64,000 nucleotides of DNA from Favolaschia claudopus (taxonomy: Eukaryota > Basidiomycota > Agaricomycetes > Agaricales > Mycenaceae), in assembly GCA_037176885.1 (NCBI GenBank), contig JAWWNJ010000100.1, positions 310,001 through 374,000 of the forward strand. The letters are read 5' to 3'. The notes below the pieces were generated by a model. That model was not told the DNA's origin, made no database searches, and worked only from the letters and a program-made list of their open reading frames with translations. Within the stretch, counting starts at the first letter, position 1, and the number at the start of each line of letters is the position of its first letter. Below, piece after piece: positions 48,268 through 57,805 of this stretch. The position numbers were made by a program, and so were the translations under genes.

Positions 48268-49953
48268 ATGAGCTCACCGCAGGTCAAGATGGCGCGGCGG
48301 ACTGGCGCAGGATTCACCTCGCCCTTCCTTCCTACGCCCGCCCAAATCGCGAGTATACACCGTATCACCCGCTCTGGCACTTTGCCACCCAATCCGTCAT
48401 CTCTACAAGCCACCGTTTCGCTGGCCAAAACAGAACTCCGGCGTTACGATTCCGAAATCGACAAACTTCAGAAGGAGTTGGACCGACTGGTCTCCGAGCG
48501 TGATATGCTCTTCTCATACTCTGCTGGCTGTCAAAGTGTTTTATCTGCCCGCCACCGGCTTCCCACCGAAGTGCTGGTCTGTATTTTCGAGTTGTGCTTT
48601 CCGCACGACGCATATCAGCTCGGATACCCAACAAGTTCGAAAACCGAAGTCCGCCGCATCTCACAGTGTCATCTGCTTAAGTTGGGAGAGGTGAGTTATC
48701 ACCAGACTCCATCGCATTTTTTTCTGCGCTGATTCGCACACACTTAAAAGGTATCATTCCGGTGGCACCAAATCGTGATGGGGACCCCGCAACTATGGTC
48801 ATTCATCACCGTGAACACGTCCATTTGGGACATGTCACGGTCTCGGCAGCCCCAAACATTGCTCAAGGGGCTCGAATCATCGCTATCGCGAAGTCAAAGC
48901 CACCCCCTTCATTTGCAAGTGGATCTTACATGGCATAATTACGGCGACCTCGTCTTCCGGTTACTCCTCAAATACGCGCACAAATGGAAGGAGGTTCGAA
49001 TTCGGTCGTGTGCAGCCCCGTCTACTCGCAGTGCTAAAACTCTCGGCAGACTCGAGAGGCTGGAGACACTCGAGCTCGAACTTGGCCGGAAGGCCCTGGA
49101 TCTGGGGAGCCTCGAAGCACCTCGTTTGAGGCATTTTATATTCCGCGGAAAATTCGACAGTCTGCCCGCGTCGTTTCCCTGGAACCAACTTCAAACATGC
49201 ACATATAACAACCATACGGACCCGGACACTCCCATCTTTTCCCCGCTCTCCGTGCTACGGACAGCCAACGAATCCGCCGCATTCACATTTCGGCTTACCA
49301 TCTATGAACAATCCGTGAACGAGATCATGATCTCGTCCAACGTGCCACACCTCGCGTTCGAAATAATGGATTCCCAGCGAAGCGTTGGGAACTTGTTTGA
49401 CGCGCTCACTCTCCCTCGTCTTCAGATCCTCGAATACCGACCCCCTGGTTGGGGCAGGAGTCCCATGTGGCCCTCTGCGAGTTTCATGGCCCTCGCGCAT
49501 CGTTCCGCGTTTGCCACGCATCTTATCCGCCTCTCCATCCACTCGACAATTACAGAGGAGGAGCTTTTGGAGTGTCTCTCAGAGCTTCCTTGCCTGGAAG
49601 AATTGTCCATCTTCGACACCTTCGTCTCAGAGCGTTCGTACTCCAACCACACTGTCGTCAAGGACCAACTTCTCCAGGGACTTTTATGTGTTCCTGGTGA
49701 AGCCCCGCTTGTCCCGAAGCTACGGATGTTAGACGTTGCCACGGTAATGGATTTTACGGACTCTGTGTACGTCGACCTCGTGGTGTCGAGGATAGGGAAG
49801 ATTTGTGATGTCGATCGAAGCGGAGTTTTCGATGCATGCATCCAGCGGTATCCCGAACAGCGCAAGCTATCGAACAAAGCATGGCAGAAGTTGAAGTCAT
49901 TAGTGGACAGTGGCACATTACTGTTCAACATTATGAAGGTCGAGTTAGAGTAG
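48268..49953 (+). CDS. coiled-coil/F-box/LRR-like protein (cluster copy d)
   Basis: Probable SCF substrate receptor. The ATG at 48268 (MSSPQVKMARRTGAG) sits in the same sequence context (gctagccATG) as copy e. Next come FTSPFLPTPAQIASIHRITR, the coiled coil (EIDKLQKELDRLVSERDML), F-box-like RLPTEVLVCIFELCFP, intron 48691-48750, VSFRWHQIVMGTPQLWSFIT, and LRR-like strands (LETLELELGRKALDLGSLEA, LRHFIFRGKFDSLPASFPWN, LIRLSIHSTITEEELLECL). Stop at 49953, about 540 residues. Closest relative in the window is copy e. Confidence 0.92.
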
Positions 49954-50695
49954 AAGATTGTGTCACTCCAATATTATATACCGTTCATTCAGATGTATTC
50001 TGAATTCTGTATTCTGGGGTTCCGCCGGATGCACAGCAAAGTAGGACAATAGTGTATGTTGAATCGAGGAGCCTTCATTCACTCCATGATGCTACGTACC
50101 TCGTTTGCGGAGGAGTTCGAGTAAGAGGAGCAATTTACGGAAAACAAAAACCAGAAAAGTCTCAGCTTCAAGTACGGGTACATAGTCTCTTGTAATTTGT
50201 AAACAGACGCTACATACAATGGTCCTGCGGTGTAACGGGTACTCACTTAGTCTCGAAGTAGTATCTCATAGCCAGACTGCAACGTACTAGACTGCCAGTG
50301 TGCGTGCGAGTCGTATGCCAGTGCTCAGTGCCAACTCAGTGCTGAGGAGTCGAAGCTCATTAATTCTTTTTTGAGCAGCATTGCACCGGAGAAGCAGTCA
50401 CTGTTGTACTTCCGGCGTTTCAACACTAGCGCGCGTTGAATTTACAGTAACTGAATATTCCAAGAATATTCGGATGAATCCGATAGAGCCTAATCACACA
50501 TTGATCACATTGACACGCGCCAAGCACGCGCTGTTTGTCACCGTTGATTCGGAGATCTTCTCTTCTACCTCCACCACCAAGGGGAGCTCTTTGTCTCCTG
50601 GTCCCCCCATCGATTTCTCCGTTGGTCACAACCCACTCCCATAAATCTAGATGGACTATCGTTGGTGCAAGTCAACCACTTCTTTGCCTGCTAGC
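49954..50695. other. intergenic between copies d and e
   Basis: Contains a one-mismatch B-box-like site on the minus strand (GCTTCGACTCC, 50356-50346). No gene. The in-frame ATG at 50651 could start copy e 15 codons earlier. Confidence 0.4.
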
Positions 50696-52383
50696 ATGGA
50701 CTCATCGGAAGTGAAGCCCGCTCGCCGCACAGAGTCAGGCTTCACTTCCCCGTTGCTCCCGACCCCTGCTCAAATTGCGAATATTCATCGCATCACCCGC
50801 TCCGCCATTCTACCACCCAATCCCTCGTCTCTACGGGCCACGGTTTCGCTGGCCGGAACAGATCTTGCCAGCTACGACTCGGAAATCGATAAACTTGAAA
50901 AAGAGCTGGCTCGCCTGGATTCCGAGCGTAAATTGCTCATTTCGTACTCTGACCACTGTCGGAGCGTTTTGTCTGCACTCCATCGGCTGCCCAACGAACT
51001 GCTGGCGCATATCTTCGATTTATGCTTTCCATATATCGAGTACCAGCTTGGAAAATACCAGACTCCGAGAGCAGAACTCCGGCGCCTGTCCCACGACTAT
51101 CTGCTACAAGTAGGGCAGGTATGTCTAGGCTGGTATTTGTTTGGTTCCTCTTGATTGACTGTGTCATACCACGGAAGGTATCATGCAGGTGGCACCGGAT
51201 TGCGCACGAGACTCCAAAACTATGGTCAAGAATTACCATAAATACGTCGATCTGGTACGAATGTCGAAGGCCGTCCAAACTCCTGATCGACCTGCTCGAG
51301 TCTGCTCTCAATCGGGGTGGAAATCACGCTCTCGATTTGCAAGCTGGTATTACAGGGTTCCGAGAATACGGGGCATCCTTCCACCAGCTAATCAGTAACA
51401 CCGTCTACCAGCTAATCCTCAAGAACGCACACCGATGGAGACATGTCCGTATTCGGGCGTATGACCTCCCACTGTCTGGCTGCGTTTTTGAAGCTCCGGG
51501 AAGACTCGATAACCTGGAGACACTCGACCTCGAAGTTCGGTGGAAGATGCTCGCTAGCCTTGAGGCGCCTCGTCTGAGGCAATTCATATTCCATGGAGAT
51601 ATTAACAACATGCCGGACTTACCGTCGGGGCAGCTCCGACGCTGCAAGTATTACAGCAAGGACCGCACTCCAACCCTTTCCCCACTTTCACTGCTACTTA
51701 CAGCCAATGATACAGCCGCGTTCTTCTTCAACTTCGATCTCTCTTCCTATGTTGCTGAGGAGGCGCTCCTCACAATCTCCTCTGATGTGCAAAACATCGA
51801 GTTCGAGGTGCACAGTGGCGACAACTCAATCGCGATAGAAAGTCTATTCGATACCCTCACGCTTCCTTGTTTACATTCCTTCAAATATCGCCCCTGCCGC
51901 TCGGATCCTCCGATTTGGTCAACTGACCGATTCCTGGCCCTCGCACATCGTTCTAAATTTGACACCCATCTCGTCAGTCTATCTGTGCATGCAAAGGTGA
52001 CAGACGAGGAGCTGTTATCCAGTCTCGCAGTCCTCTCTCGCCTTGAAAGATTGGTAGTTGTGGATACCCGAGGGAAGTTCGAAAACGTGGTTGTTACGGA
52101 CAGCCTCCTCCGAGGACTTTTGTATGTCCCAAGGACAAGCACGATCGTTCCCAACCTTCGTATTCTGATCTTTCGAACGGAACTTCAATTTACCGACTCG
52201 CTATATGTCGACCTCCTCGCTTCGCGAGTAGAAAAGAATCGGAATGTCGATGGCAGCGGAGTGTTTAGCGCCACCATTCGGCGGTGGAAGGGAAGCCGCA
52301 AATTATCCTCCGAAACGCGCGAGAAATTGGCCACATTTGTTACTGAAGGCACATTGTTGTTCAAATCTCTCCTCGAGAAGTAG
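50696..52383 (+). CDS. coiled-coil/F-box/LRR-like protein (cluster copy e)
   Basis: Probable SCF substrate receptor, sister of copy d. The start at 50696 (MDSSEVKPARRTESG) is preferred over 50651 by alignment with copy d. Order: FTSPLLPTPAQIANIHRITR, coiled coil (EIDKLEKELARLDSERKLL), F-box (LHRLPNELLAHIFDLCFP), intron 51119-51177, VSCRWHRIAHETPKLWSRIT, LRR-like strands (LETLDLEVRWKMLASLEA, LRQFIFHGDINNMPDL, LVSLSVHAKVTDEELLSSL, LERLVVVDT). Ends LLFKSLLEK at 52383. Coils and F-box are closer to d than the C-terminal half is. Confidence 0.92.
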
Positions 52384-52629
52384 AATGTACTTGGAATGGC
52401 ATGTCGATTCAATGTCTTGTATGCTTCACTCTCACTCCGAAACGATTACTGTTAAGTTATGGATAAGTACTTGGTAAATGTATAAGAGATTTTTTTGTAC
52501 TTGCACAGTTCGGAACGCCGAGAAGTATGTAGCCCAATAACCCACAGTCGTTCCAGACCGGAGAGTCGACAACAATAGTGGAACATAAGTTCGGCCCGCA
52601 TTGCGTTGACCCGCCAGCAGCAGTCACAT
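52384..52629. other. 3' flank of copy e
   Basis: Probable 3' UTR and terminator of copy e; nothing else recognised. Confidence 0.4.
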
Positions 52630-52830
52630 AATTGAAATGGGAACTTTGAAATTCAATCGATTTTTTGCTAGGGAGTATTTATCCTCTTCAGGAAAGCACA
52701 ATCTAAAGACGTGTGCGAGCAATTCATTGGGAAGCCAGTGCACATAAGCCATGACACTGCCACAGAATCCAGTGTACAGCTTGATAGCGTGACTCTAGAG
52801 GCGATGGAAGTTGAAGGCAAAAGCGAACTG
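52630..52830 (-). pseudogene. F-box fragment in opposite orientation
   Basis: The minus strand encodes HWLPNELLAHVFRLCFPEED, preceded by SHAIKLYTGFCGSVMAYV, an unmistakable match to the F-box of this family (compare LHRLPNELLAHIFDLCFP in copy e). An in-frame TAG lies just upstream, there is no start and no following intron or LRR part. It is a decayed inverted copy between genes e and f. Confidence 0.75.
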
Positions 52831-53040
52831 GTCACTCGGCAATTTGTCGGCAATCGCCGTCGCCGGAGGTGATGGATTCCCACGGCAGCCTGTGTTTCCC
52901 ACCGCCCATAACGTCCTCCTCGTCGTTCTCAATCCTCTCCGCGCAACTCAACGATATCAGCACGGTATGAAGCTCAGCGCAACGTCATGCTAATACTCAC
53001 GTCTGGTGTAGCTCGTATAACCCGTCTCCCCCTTGACTTG
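52816..53040 (-). pseudogene. decayed minus-strand gene fragment, copy 1 (empty site)
   Basis: The minus strand reads DGLYELHQ, a donor-like GTGAGT, then LISLSCAERIENDEEDVMGG and KHRLPWESITSGDGD. A paralogue at 56590-57805 has DGLDELH, LISLSGAER and DEEDVVGGGKPRLP but is interrupted by about 0.96 kb. No full gene could be assembled and no family is recognised. This segment also forms the upstream region of F-box copy f. Confidence 0.5.
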
Positions 53041-53067
53041 CCCTTTTGAAGTCTCCGTAGTCAGTCA

Positions 53068-54777
53068 ATGTCTGGAAACTCCTTCCGAATCCCTGTCTAT
53101 AATGGCTTTACCTCGCCTTTTCTTCCAACCCCCACCGAAATGGCAAATATTCGCGTTATGTCGCGGCGTGGAATCTCACCGCCCGATACGTCTGTCTTGA
53201 ACAGAATCATCACTGTGGCACCTTTTGAGCTCGCTCGCTACGATCTCCCCATCCAGACGCTCCAACGGGAATTGGATCGATTGATTGACGAGCGCAACAT
53301 CCTCGCAAGCTATGCCAGTGACTGTCGTAGCCTCGTAGCTCCCGTTCGAAGACTCTCCGATGAGCTGCTGGTGGAGATCTTTGACTTGTGTCGTCCGTGG
53401 GGACTTTTCGAGATCACGGAGAATATCACCCCGGCGCAAGAGGCTGCTCGTGTCTCCCAACGTCATCTCCTTCAGTTAGCCGAGGTGAGCCGTGTCGCAG
53501 TAGTATCCTGCGTAGAGCGAATTGTAACGTGCTACTCTAAGGTTTGCTGTAATTGGCACCGTGTTATTATGGGAACTCCAAGACTATGGTCAGTGATAAC
53601 CCTCGACACCTGCGTGTGGGATCAATGCCTTGCCCCATACTACAAAATCATCGATTCACTCCAGTATTCTCTGAGTCGGGGACGAGACCACCATTTGACG
53701 TTGCGCCTGGCAGTATCAAAAGACTTTCATAACAAGACCCTGATTCGCAGTGTCGTCCAACTTTTATGCAGTCACGCGCACAGATGGCGCGACGTTTATA
53801 TCTGGTCGGACGACGGTCCCCCGCAATATCTGTCCCTGGCATCCGGAAAGCTCGGTCAGCTGAGGATTCTCGATCTCGACGTCGATGTCGAATGGAAAGA
53901 CACAGACGTTTTCCTAGACGCACCGGATCTCCGGGAACTCAGATTCAGAGGCGAGGTGGCCAGCCTTCCCCGCCTACCGTGGTCGCAGATACAAATATGC
54001 AAATATATGGGTAGTAACGACACCAACCGTGCGCAGTTACCCCTCTCCTCTCTCCTTCTTGCCACCAACGCTCTAGAATTCACGCTGGCTCTCGACCTAC
54101 GTGAACACGTGTTGCCCCTGGCCGGAGATTCGACTACTTCCTCTCATATGGAAACGCTCGCCCTGCGGCTGGCAGCGGATGATCCAGACACTACTGGTCG
54201 CTTCTTCGATGCTTTGACTCTCCCATCCCTCAAATCCTTTGATATCGAGCCCTTGGACGACACCGACCCTCTCCCAATCTTCCCCTCTCAAAGCTTCTTG
54301 GCACTCGCCAATCGCTCCCACTTTTCCACTCATCTATTGCGTCTTAAACTCCACGCCATAGTCACGGATGCAGATCTATTACTTTGTCTGGGATCTCTGC
54401 CCAGATTAGAGGAGCTAGTCATTGTTGAAGCTCGTTTATCCGATGACGAAATGGACAGCATGGCCGTTATCACAGACACCCTTCTCCGGGCACTGCTGGT
54501 TGTCGATGGAATTGCACCCCTCATCCCCCGCCTCCACTACTTTGATGTCACCTCCCGTCTCGAATTCTCCGACGCTCTGTTTGCGGAGGTTGTCAAATCC
54601 CGTATCGCACACCTTAAACGTCTAGATGACTCGATGATCTTTGATATTTGTCTTTGGTTGGAGCATGGAGAACCGTTCCGCGAGCTGTCAGGCGAATTCA
54701 TAGACTATCTCACCAATTTGGCGTCTCGGGACGAGTTGCTGTTTTCTATAGCGAAACTACATACTTGTGTTGAGTAG
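53068..54777 (+). CDS. coiled-coil/F-box/LRR-like protein (cluster copy f)
   Basis: Probable SCF substrate receptor. The ATG at 53068 (MSGNSFRIPVYNG) is followed by FTSPFLPTPTEMANIRVMSR, a coiled coil (IQTLQRELDRLIDERNIL), F-box variant VRRLSDELLVEIFDLCRP, then the family's intron position (53485-53541) and VCCNWHRVIMGTPRLWSVIT. The LRR-like region has LRILDLDVDVEWKDTDVF, LRELRFRGEVASLPRLPWSQ, LRLKLHAIVTDADLLLCL and LEELVIVEA. Stop at 54777. The intron is 57 nt, a multiple of three, and has no stop codon, so both spliced and unspliced RNA keep the frame (about 550 or 569 residues). A 121-bp tandem duplication starts within the last codons. Confidence 0.92.
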   Translation: MSGNSFRIPVYNGFTSPFLPTPTEMANIRVMSRRGISPPDTSVLNRIITVAPFELARYDLPIQTLQRELDRLIDERNILASYASDCRSLVAPVRRLSDELLVEIFDLCRPWGLFEITENITPAQEAARVSQRHLLQLAEVSRVAVVSCVERIVTCYSKVCCNWHRVIMGTPRLWSVITLDTCVWDQCLAPYYKIIDSLQYSLSRGRDHHLTLRLAVSKDFHNKTLIRSVVQLLCSHAHRWRDVYIWSDDGPPQYLSLASGKLGQLRILDLDVDVEWKDTDVFLDAPDLRELRFRGEVASLPRLPWSQIQICKYMGSNDTNRAQLPLSSLLLATNALEFTLALDLREHVLPLAGDSTTSSHMETLALRLAADDPDTTGRFFDALTLPSLKSFDIEPLDDTDPLPIFPSQSFLALANRSHFSTHLLRLKLHAIVTDADLLLCLGSLPRLEELVIVEARLSDDEMDSMAVITDTLLRALLVVDGIAPLIPRLHYFDVTSRLEFSDALFAEVVKSRIAHLKRLDDSMIFDICLWLEHGEPFRELSGEFIDYLTNLASRDELLFSIAKLHTCVE

Positions 54778-55004
54778 TCGGTTGTTCTACTAGTTGACCG
54801 GCCTATCCAGAGGCCTAGGGTGTTAACAACTGAATAGGAATATATAATAGACACTGCCCGACTTCGGATCTGTTGAGTCCCTGACTTGTGTTGAGTAGTC
54901 GGTTGTTCTACTAGTTGACCGGCCTATCCAGAGGCCTAGGGTGTTAACAACTGAATAGGAATATATAATAGACACTGCCCGACTTCGGATCTGTTGAGTC
55001 CCTG
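54763..55004 (+). repeat. perfect 121-bp tandem duplication over the stop codon of copy f
   Basis: Two identical units, 54763-54883 and 54884-55004, both starting acttgtgttgagtagtcgg. The first holds the last codons and stop of the F-box gene, the second repeats them in the 3' UTR. Identity of the units implies a recent event. Confidence 0.95.
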
Positions 55005-55189
55005 ACTACGAATAATTTAGAACGTCCAGCTAAATTTGCTTGATTGCTCCTTGAATACGAACAAGAGAAGATTTCGTATCATTACGGGCTATGGGCCCAA
55101 GATGATAAGACGATTATGATGCAGTATCGGAAGAAGTCGTGTTGCATCGTAAAGCTTCAGCCTTGGCTGGGAGATGATATCGAACGGTT

Positions 55190-55480
55190 CTAGTCAAGAG
55201 AGTTGCAGTGAGAGGCTTGAGATCCAACTGGAATGTCTTTATCATTCGCGGGAACCCGAGTAGCCGCCATAGACCAGGGAAAGGAGGAAAAAAGTCCAAT
55301 AGTACGGCACTTCAACAGCGCATCCCGAGGATTCGAACCTCCTGCATCCAGTCCGTCTTGCATGTGGGAGCCATTGGCTCCCGCAACGGGCGCTTTCCGA
55401 TATGCGTCGATGAGAATTGCGTTGGAGGACACCAGCAAGCTCAAGAAAATTCAAACGAGCTCGTGTTCAAATGAGTAAGG
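55190..55480. repeat. dispersed repeat with tRNA-like B box (partner 56050-56350)
   Basis: Shares cttgagatccaact, gaacccgag and following sequence with 56050-56350. On the minus strand an exact B box GGTTCGAATCC (55339-55329) lies in a T-arm-like stem, with a strong GGGAGCC-AAT-GGCTCCC hairpin upstream. It could be a degenerate tRNA or a tRNA-derived SINE; the acceptor arm is imperfect. Confidence 0.5.
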
Positions 55481-56049
55481 CCTTCAGTGATAGGGTTGGG
55501 TCCTTCATGTTTTAGGTTAGAAGTGCCGTTGACCAAGAAAATTATCTAGAATAAACCACCCTGAAGTTCGGTCAGGATCTGACCAGCACATAAAAGCGAA
55601 CTTAGCAAAATGGAGTGGTTTGACCGAAGTACGTACCCGCACAAATTTGAAGGAGAAAGAGTGGATGTCATACGCAACGGAGACATTCGAACTGCGCTCG
55701 CTGAAGCGTCCTCGGTTGGCGGTACCGATCCAGAGTATGCCGCCTATGTGCTAAAGCGATCATTCGATATGATATGAACTTGACGCATTTCGAGCGAAGA
55801 GCAGAGTTGTGATATACAGACACAGTCACCGCTATACCGTCTATTGCGAGCGCGTTGAACGAATTGTATAACTGAATCCTTGACACGCGCCGTGCACCCT
55901 CCGGGGCCTAACCCGATAAATTCTTCACTCGATTAATCACACCGCCGTATGGTCAACTCGAAGAGACAGCGGAATTTGCAGGGAGGCTAACTGATTGGGG
56001 AGTCTATGTTCGCTCTCGGTGAATATTGTTGCTCAAAAACGAACAGCTT
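55481..56049. other. intergenic, no gene supported
   Basis: Short frames only. A damaged B-box-like motif (CAGTTCGAATGTC, minus strand) lies at about 55683-55695. Confidence 0.35.
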
Positions 56050-56350
56050 GAGTTCAGAGTCCTCGACTCGTAGTGAGATGCTTGAGATCCAACTCGAAAT
56101 TATTCGTTCACAGAAACCCGAGCGCACCGGGGACAGACTAAAATAAAAAATGCACCTGTATACACCTGAAAGCGCTACAGGGAATCAAATCCCTGTCCAC
56201 GGAAGCGCTCATTTGGGAGGGATCAAAGATTTGGAGCGGGTTTTGGAACACGATGGCGCGTTGAAAAAATTTGAGTTGAAGTCGAGGACCTTTGAAAATT
56301 ATAAAAGGTAGACGGTAAGGTTCAGAATATAAAGAAGATCGGATTAGGGA
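56050..56350. repeat. dispersed repeat, second copy (partner 55190-55480)
   Basis: Carries gagatccaactcgaa and the corresponding T-arm-like hairpin CAGGGATTTGATTCCCTG on the minus strand (about 56195-56178), flanked by AGCGCT on both sides. The B box is degenerate here. Confidence 0.5.
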
Positions 56351-56589
56351 TCCAGAAAAAACTGTCGAGCATTGAAACTTTACATCAAATGCGCCAGAGA
56401 GAGACACAGCGGCGTTCCCTCAATTTCTTGGCACTGGAAGTGATACTATATTTGCTAAATTTCTTATCTCGTTTCTGGCGCCAATAAATGTTGCGTTTCT
56501 GGCGCATCACGTGATCGCGTAATTTCCTTATCAATAGCAGCACGCAGCAAAGTGAGCCACTACCATAGCCGCAGAGACCTCAGAGCAAA

Positions 56590-57805
56590 GAGAAGATGGA
56601 AGCTGAAAGCAAGGCGCGAACCGGTCACCCGGCACCCATATTGCCGGAGTGATGGATTCTCACGGCAGCCTTGGTTTCCCACCGCCAACAACGTCTTCTT
56701 CGTCCGACCTCGTCCCCGATGCTCTCGGCGGTTTTCCGCACATTGTACTGGGTAGATCAAAGGGGAAAAACGAAAAAAAGAATGCGAAAAAGGAAAGAAA
56801 GAGAGAATTTCGAGGAATTGATCCAGACCTGTAGTTGAACCAAGAAGACCGATTAAACATTATATCTACTGTTCGCAATTTCTGAAAAGCCATTGATGTA
56901 CACACTTGAGCTGCATGTGTCTTTGAATTTTCTAATGTCTCTATCAAGTGCCTGTCATTGATCCAGCAAAAATATTGTCGTGGTTGTCGAAGTCATCCTT
57001 GTGATCCACATTGTCCTCTACGCTTGCCGGGATTTAAACAGTTGGGTGGTATGGTGGGCCCAAAGCGCCAGCTTTCGTCTCCATTGGCAGATAATTATGT
57101 TAAGTACTAGTGTTACCGATCCCAGAGTGATTTGAATTTAAGTATGCTGCTTTGGGCGCGTACCTTCTCTAACATTGCCTTACAAGACGGAGGGCCCCAA
57201 GAAAGCTCTAGGCCTGTTTTTCGAACCCCCTGAGCCGGCCCAGCCTGCGTGGATTGACGGTATTTGCTAGCATGAATCATTTGAGTCTTGCATGGTATAG
57301 CTGAGGAACAAGACGCGTGTTTCGTGTTTTCAGAACTAAGAAGCGTGTCAAGTGCAGATAAAAGCCTACTGAAAAAAGTTTGGGGCCTAATACAAAGTTT
57401 GCGACGCGCACGAAGCACAAAGGCGGGAGATAGGCACATAATGTGACGTGACAGTCACATCAATGCACATAACTTTTGGCGGGCAATTTCAAGTCTTGTT
57501 ACACTTCCACCAGAGAGGAGAATTCCGCGTCTTCTCTGAATAAACATAATATATGGCATCTAAACTGACTTCCAAAATATTTTCAGGTTTTAAAATGGTG
57601 CAGAAACACAGATTTACCTGCCTCGGATTATGTGCCCCGAGTGGCTGTGCGTTATGTGCGTTAAGTGCACCCAGCTGATCGGACGGTTAACCCTCTCGGC
57701 GCCACTCAGCGATATCAGCTGGGTATGAGGCCTACACCAGCCGAGTGTCAATACGCATACCATATGTAGCTCGTCTAAGCCGTCGAAGAAGTCTCCCGAG
57801 GCGTA
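56590..57805 (-). pseudogene. decayed minus-strand gene fragment, copy 2, split by an insertion
   Basis: Outer parts (56590-56730 and 57693-57805) align with one continuous segment at 52816-53040. On the minus strand the right part reads YFQPKPVEIYASGDFFDGLD then ELHM before a GTATGC donor, and, after a short intron, LISLSGAERV; the left part reads SDEEDVVGGGKPRLP followed by a TGA where copy 1 has Trp. Upstream the frame extends to about 57890 (WLLVTVAYFQPKPVE). Family unknown. Confidence 0.5.
56730..57692. mobile_element. candidate non-autonomous DNA transposon (~0.96 kb) with target-site duplication
   Basis: Interrupts a segment whose paralogue at 52816-53040 is uninterrupted. Flanked by ctctcggc at 56722-56729 and 57693-57700 (8 bp, or 9 bp if the next g is counted). 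The ends are imperfect inverted repeats: GGTTTTCCG...CTGGGT at the left against GGTTAACCG...CTGGGT at the right (reverse complement). No transposase frame inside. The 8-bp duplication would fit hAT-like elements, but the terminal sequence is not diagnostic. Confidence 0.55.

Noticed and set aside
52816..53040. First taken as a conserved F-box promoter duplicated at 56.6 kb
   Set aside because: The minus strand of both copies encodes a shared, partly open peptide, so a decayed opposite-strand gene explains the conservation better.
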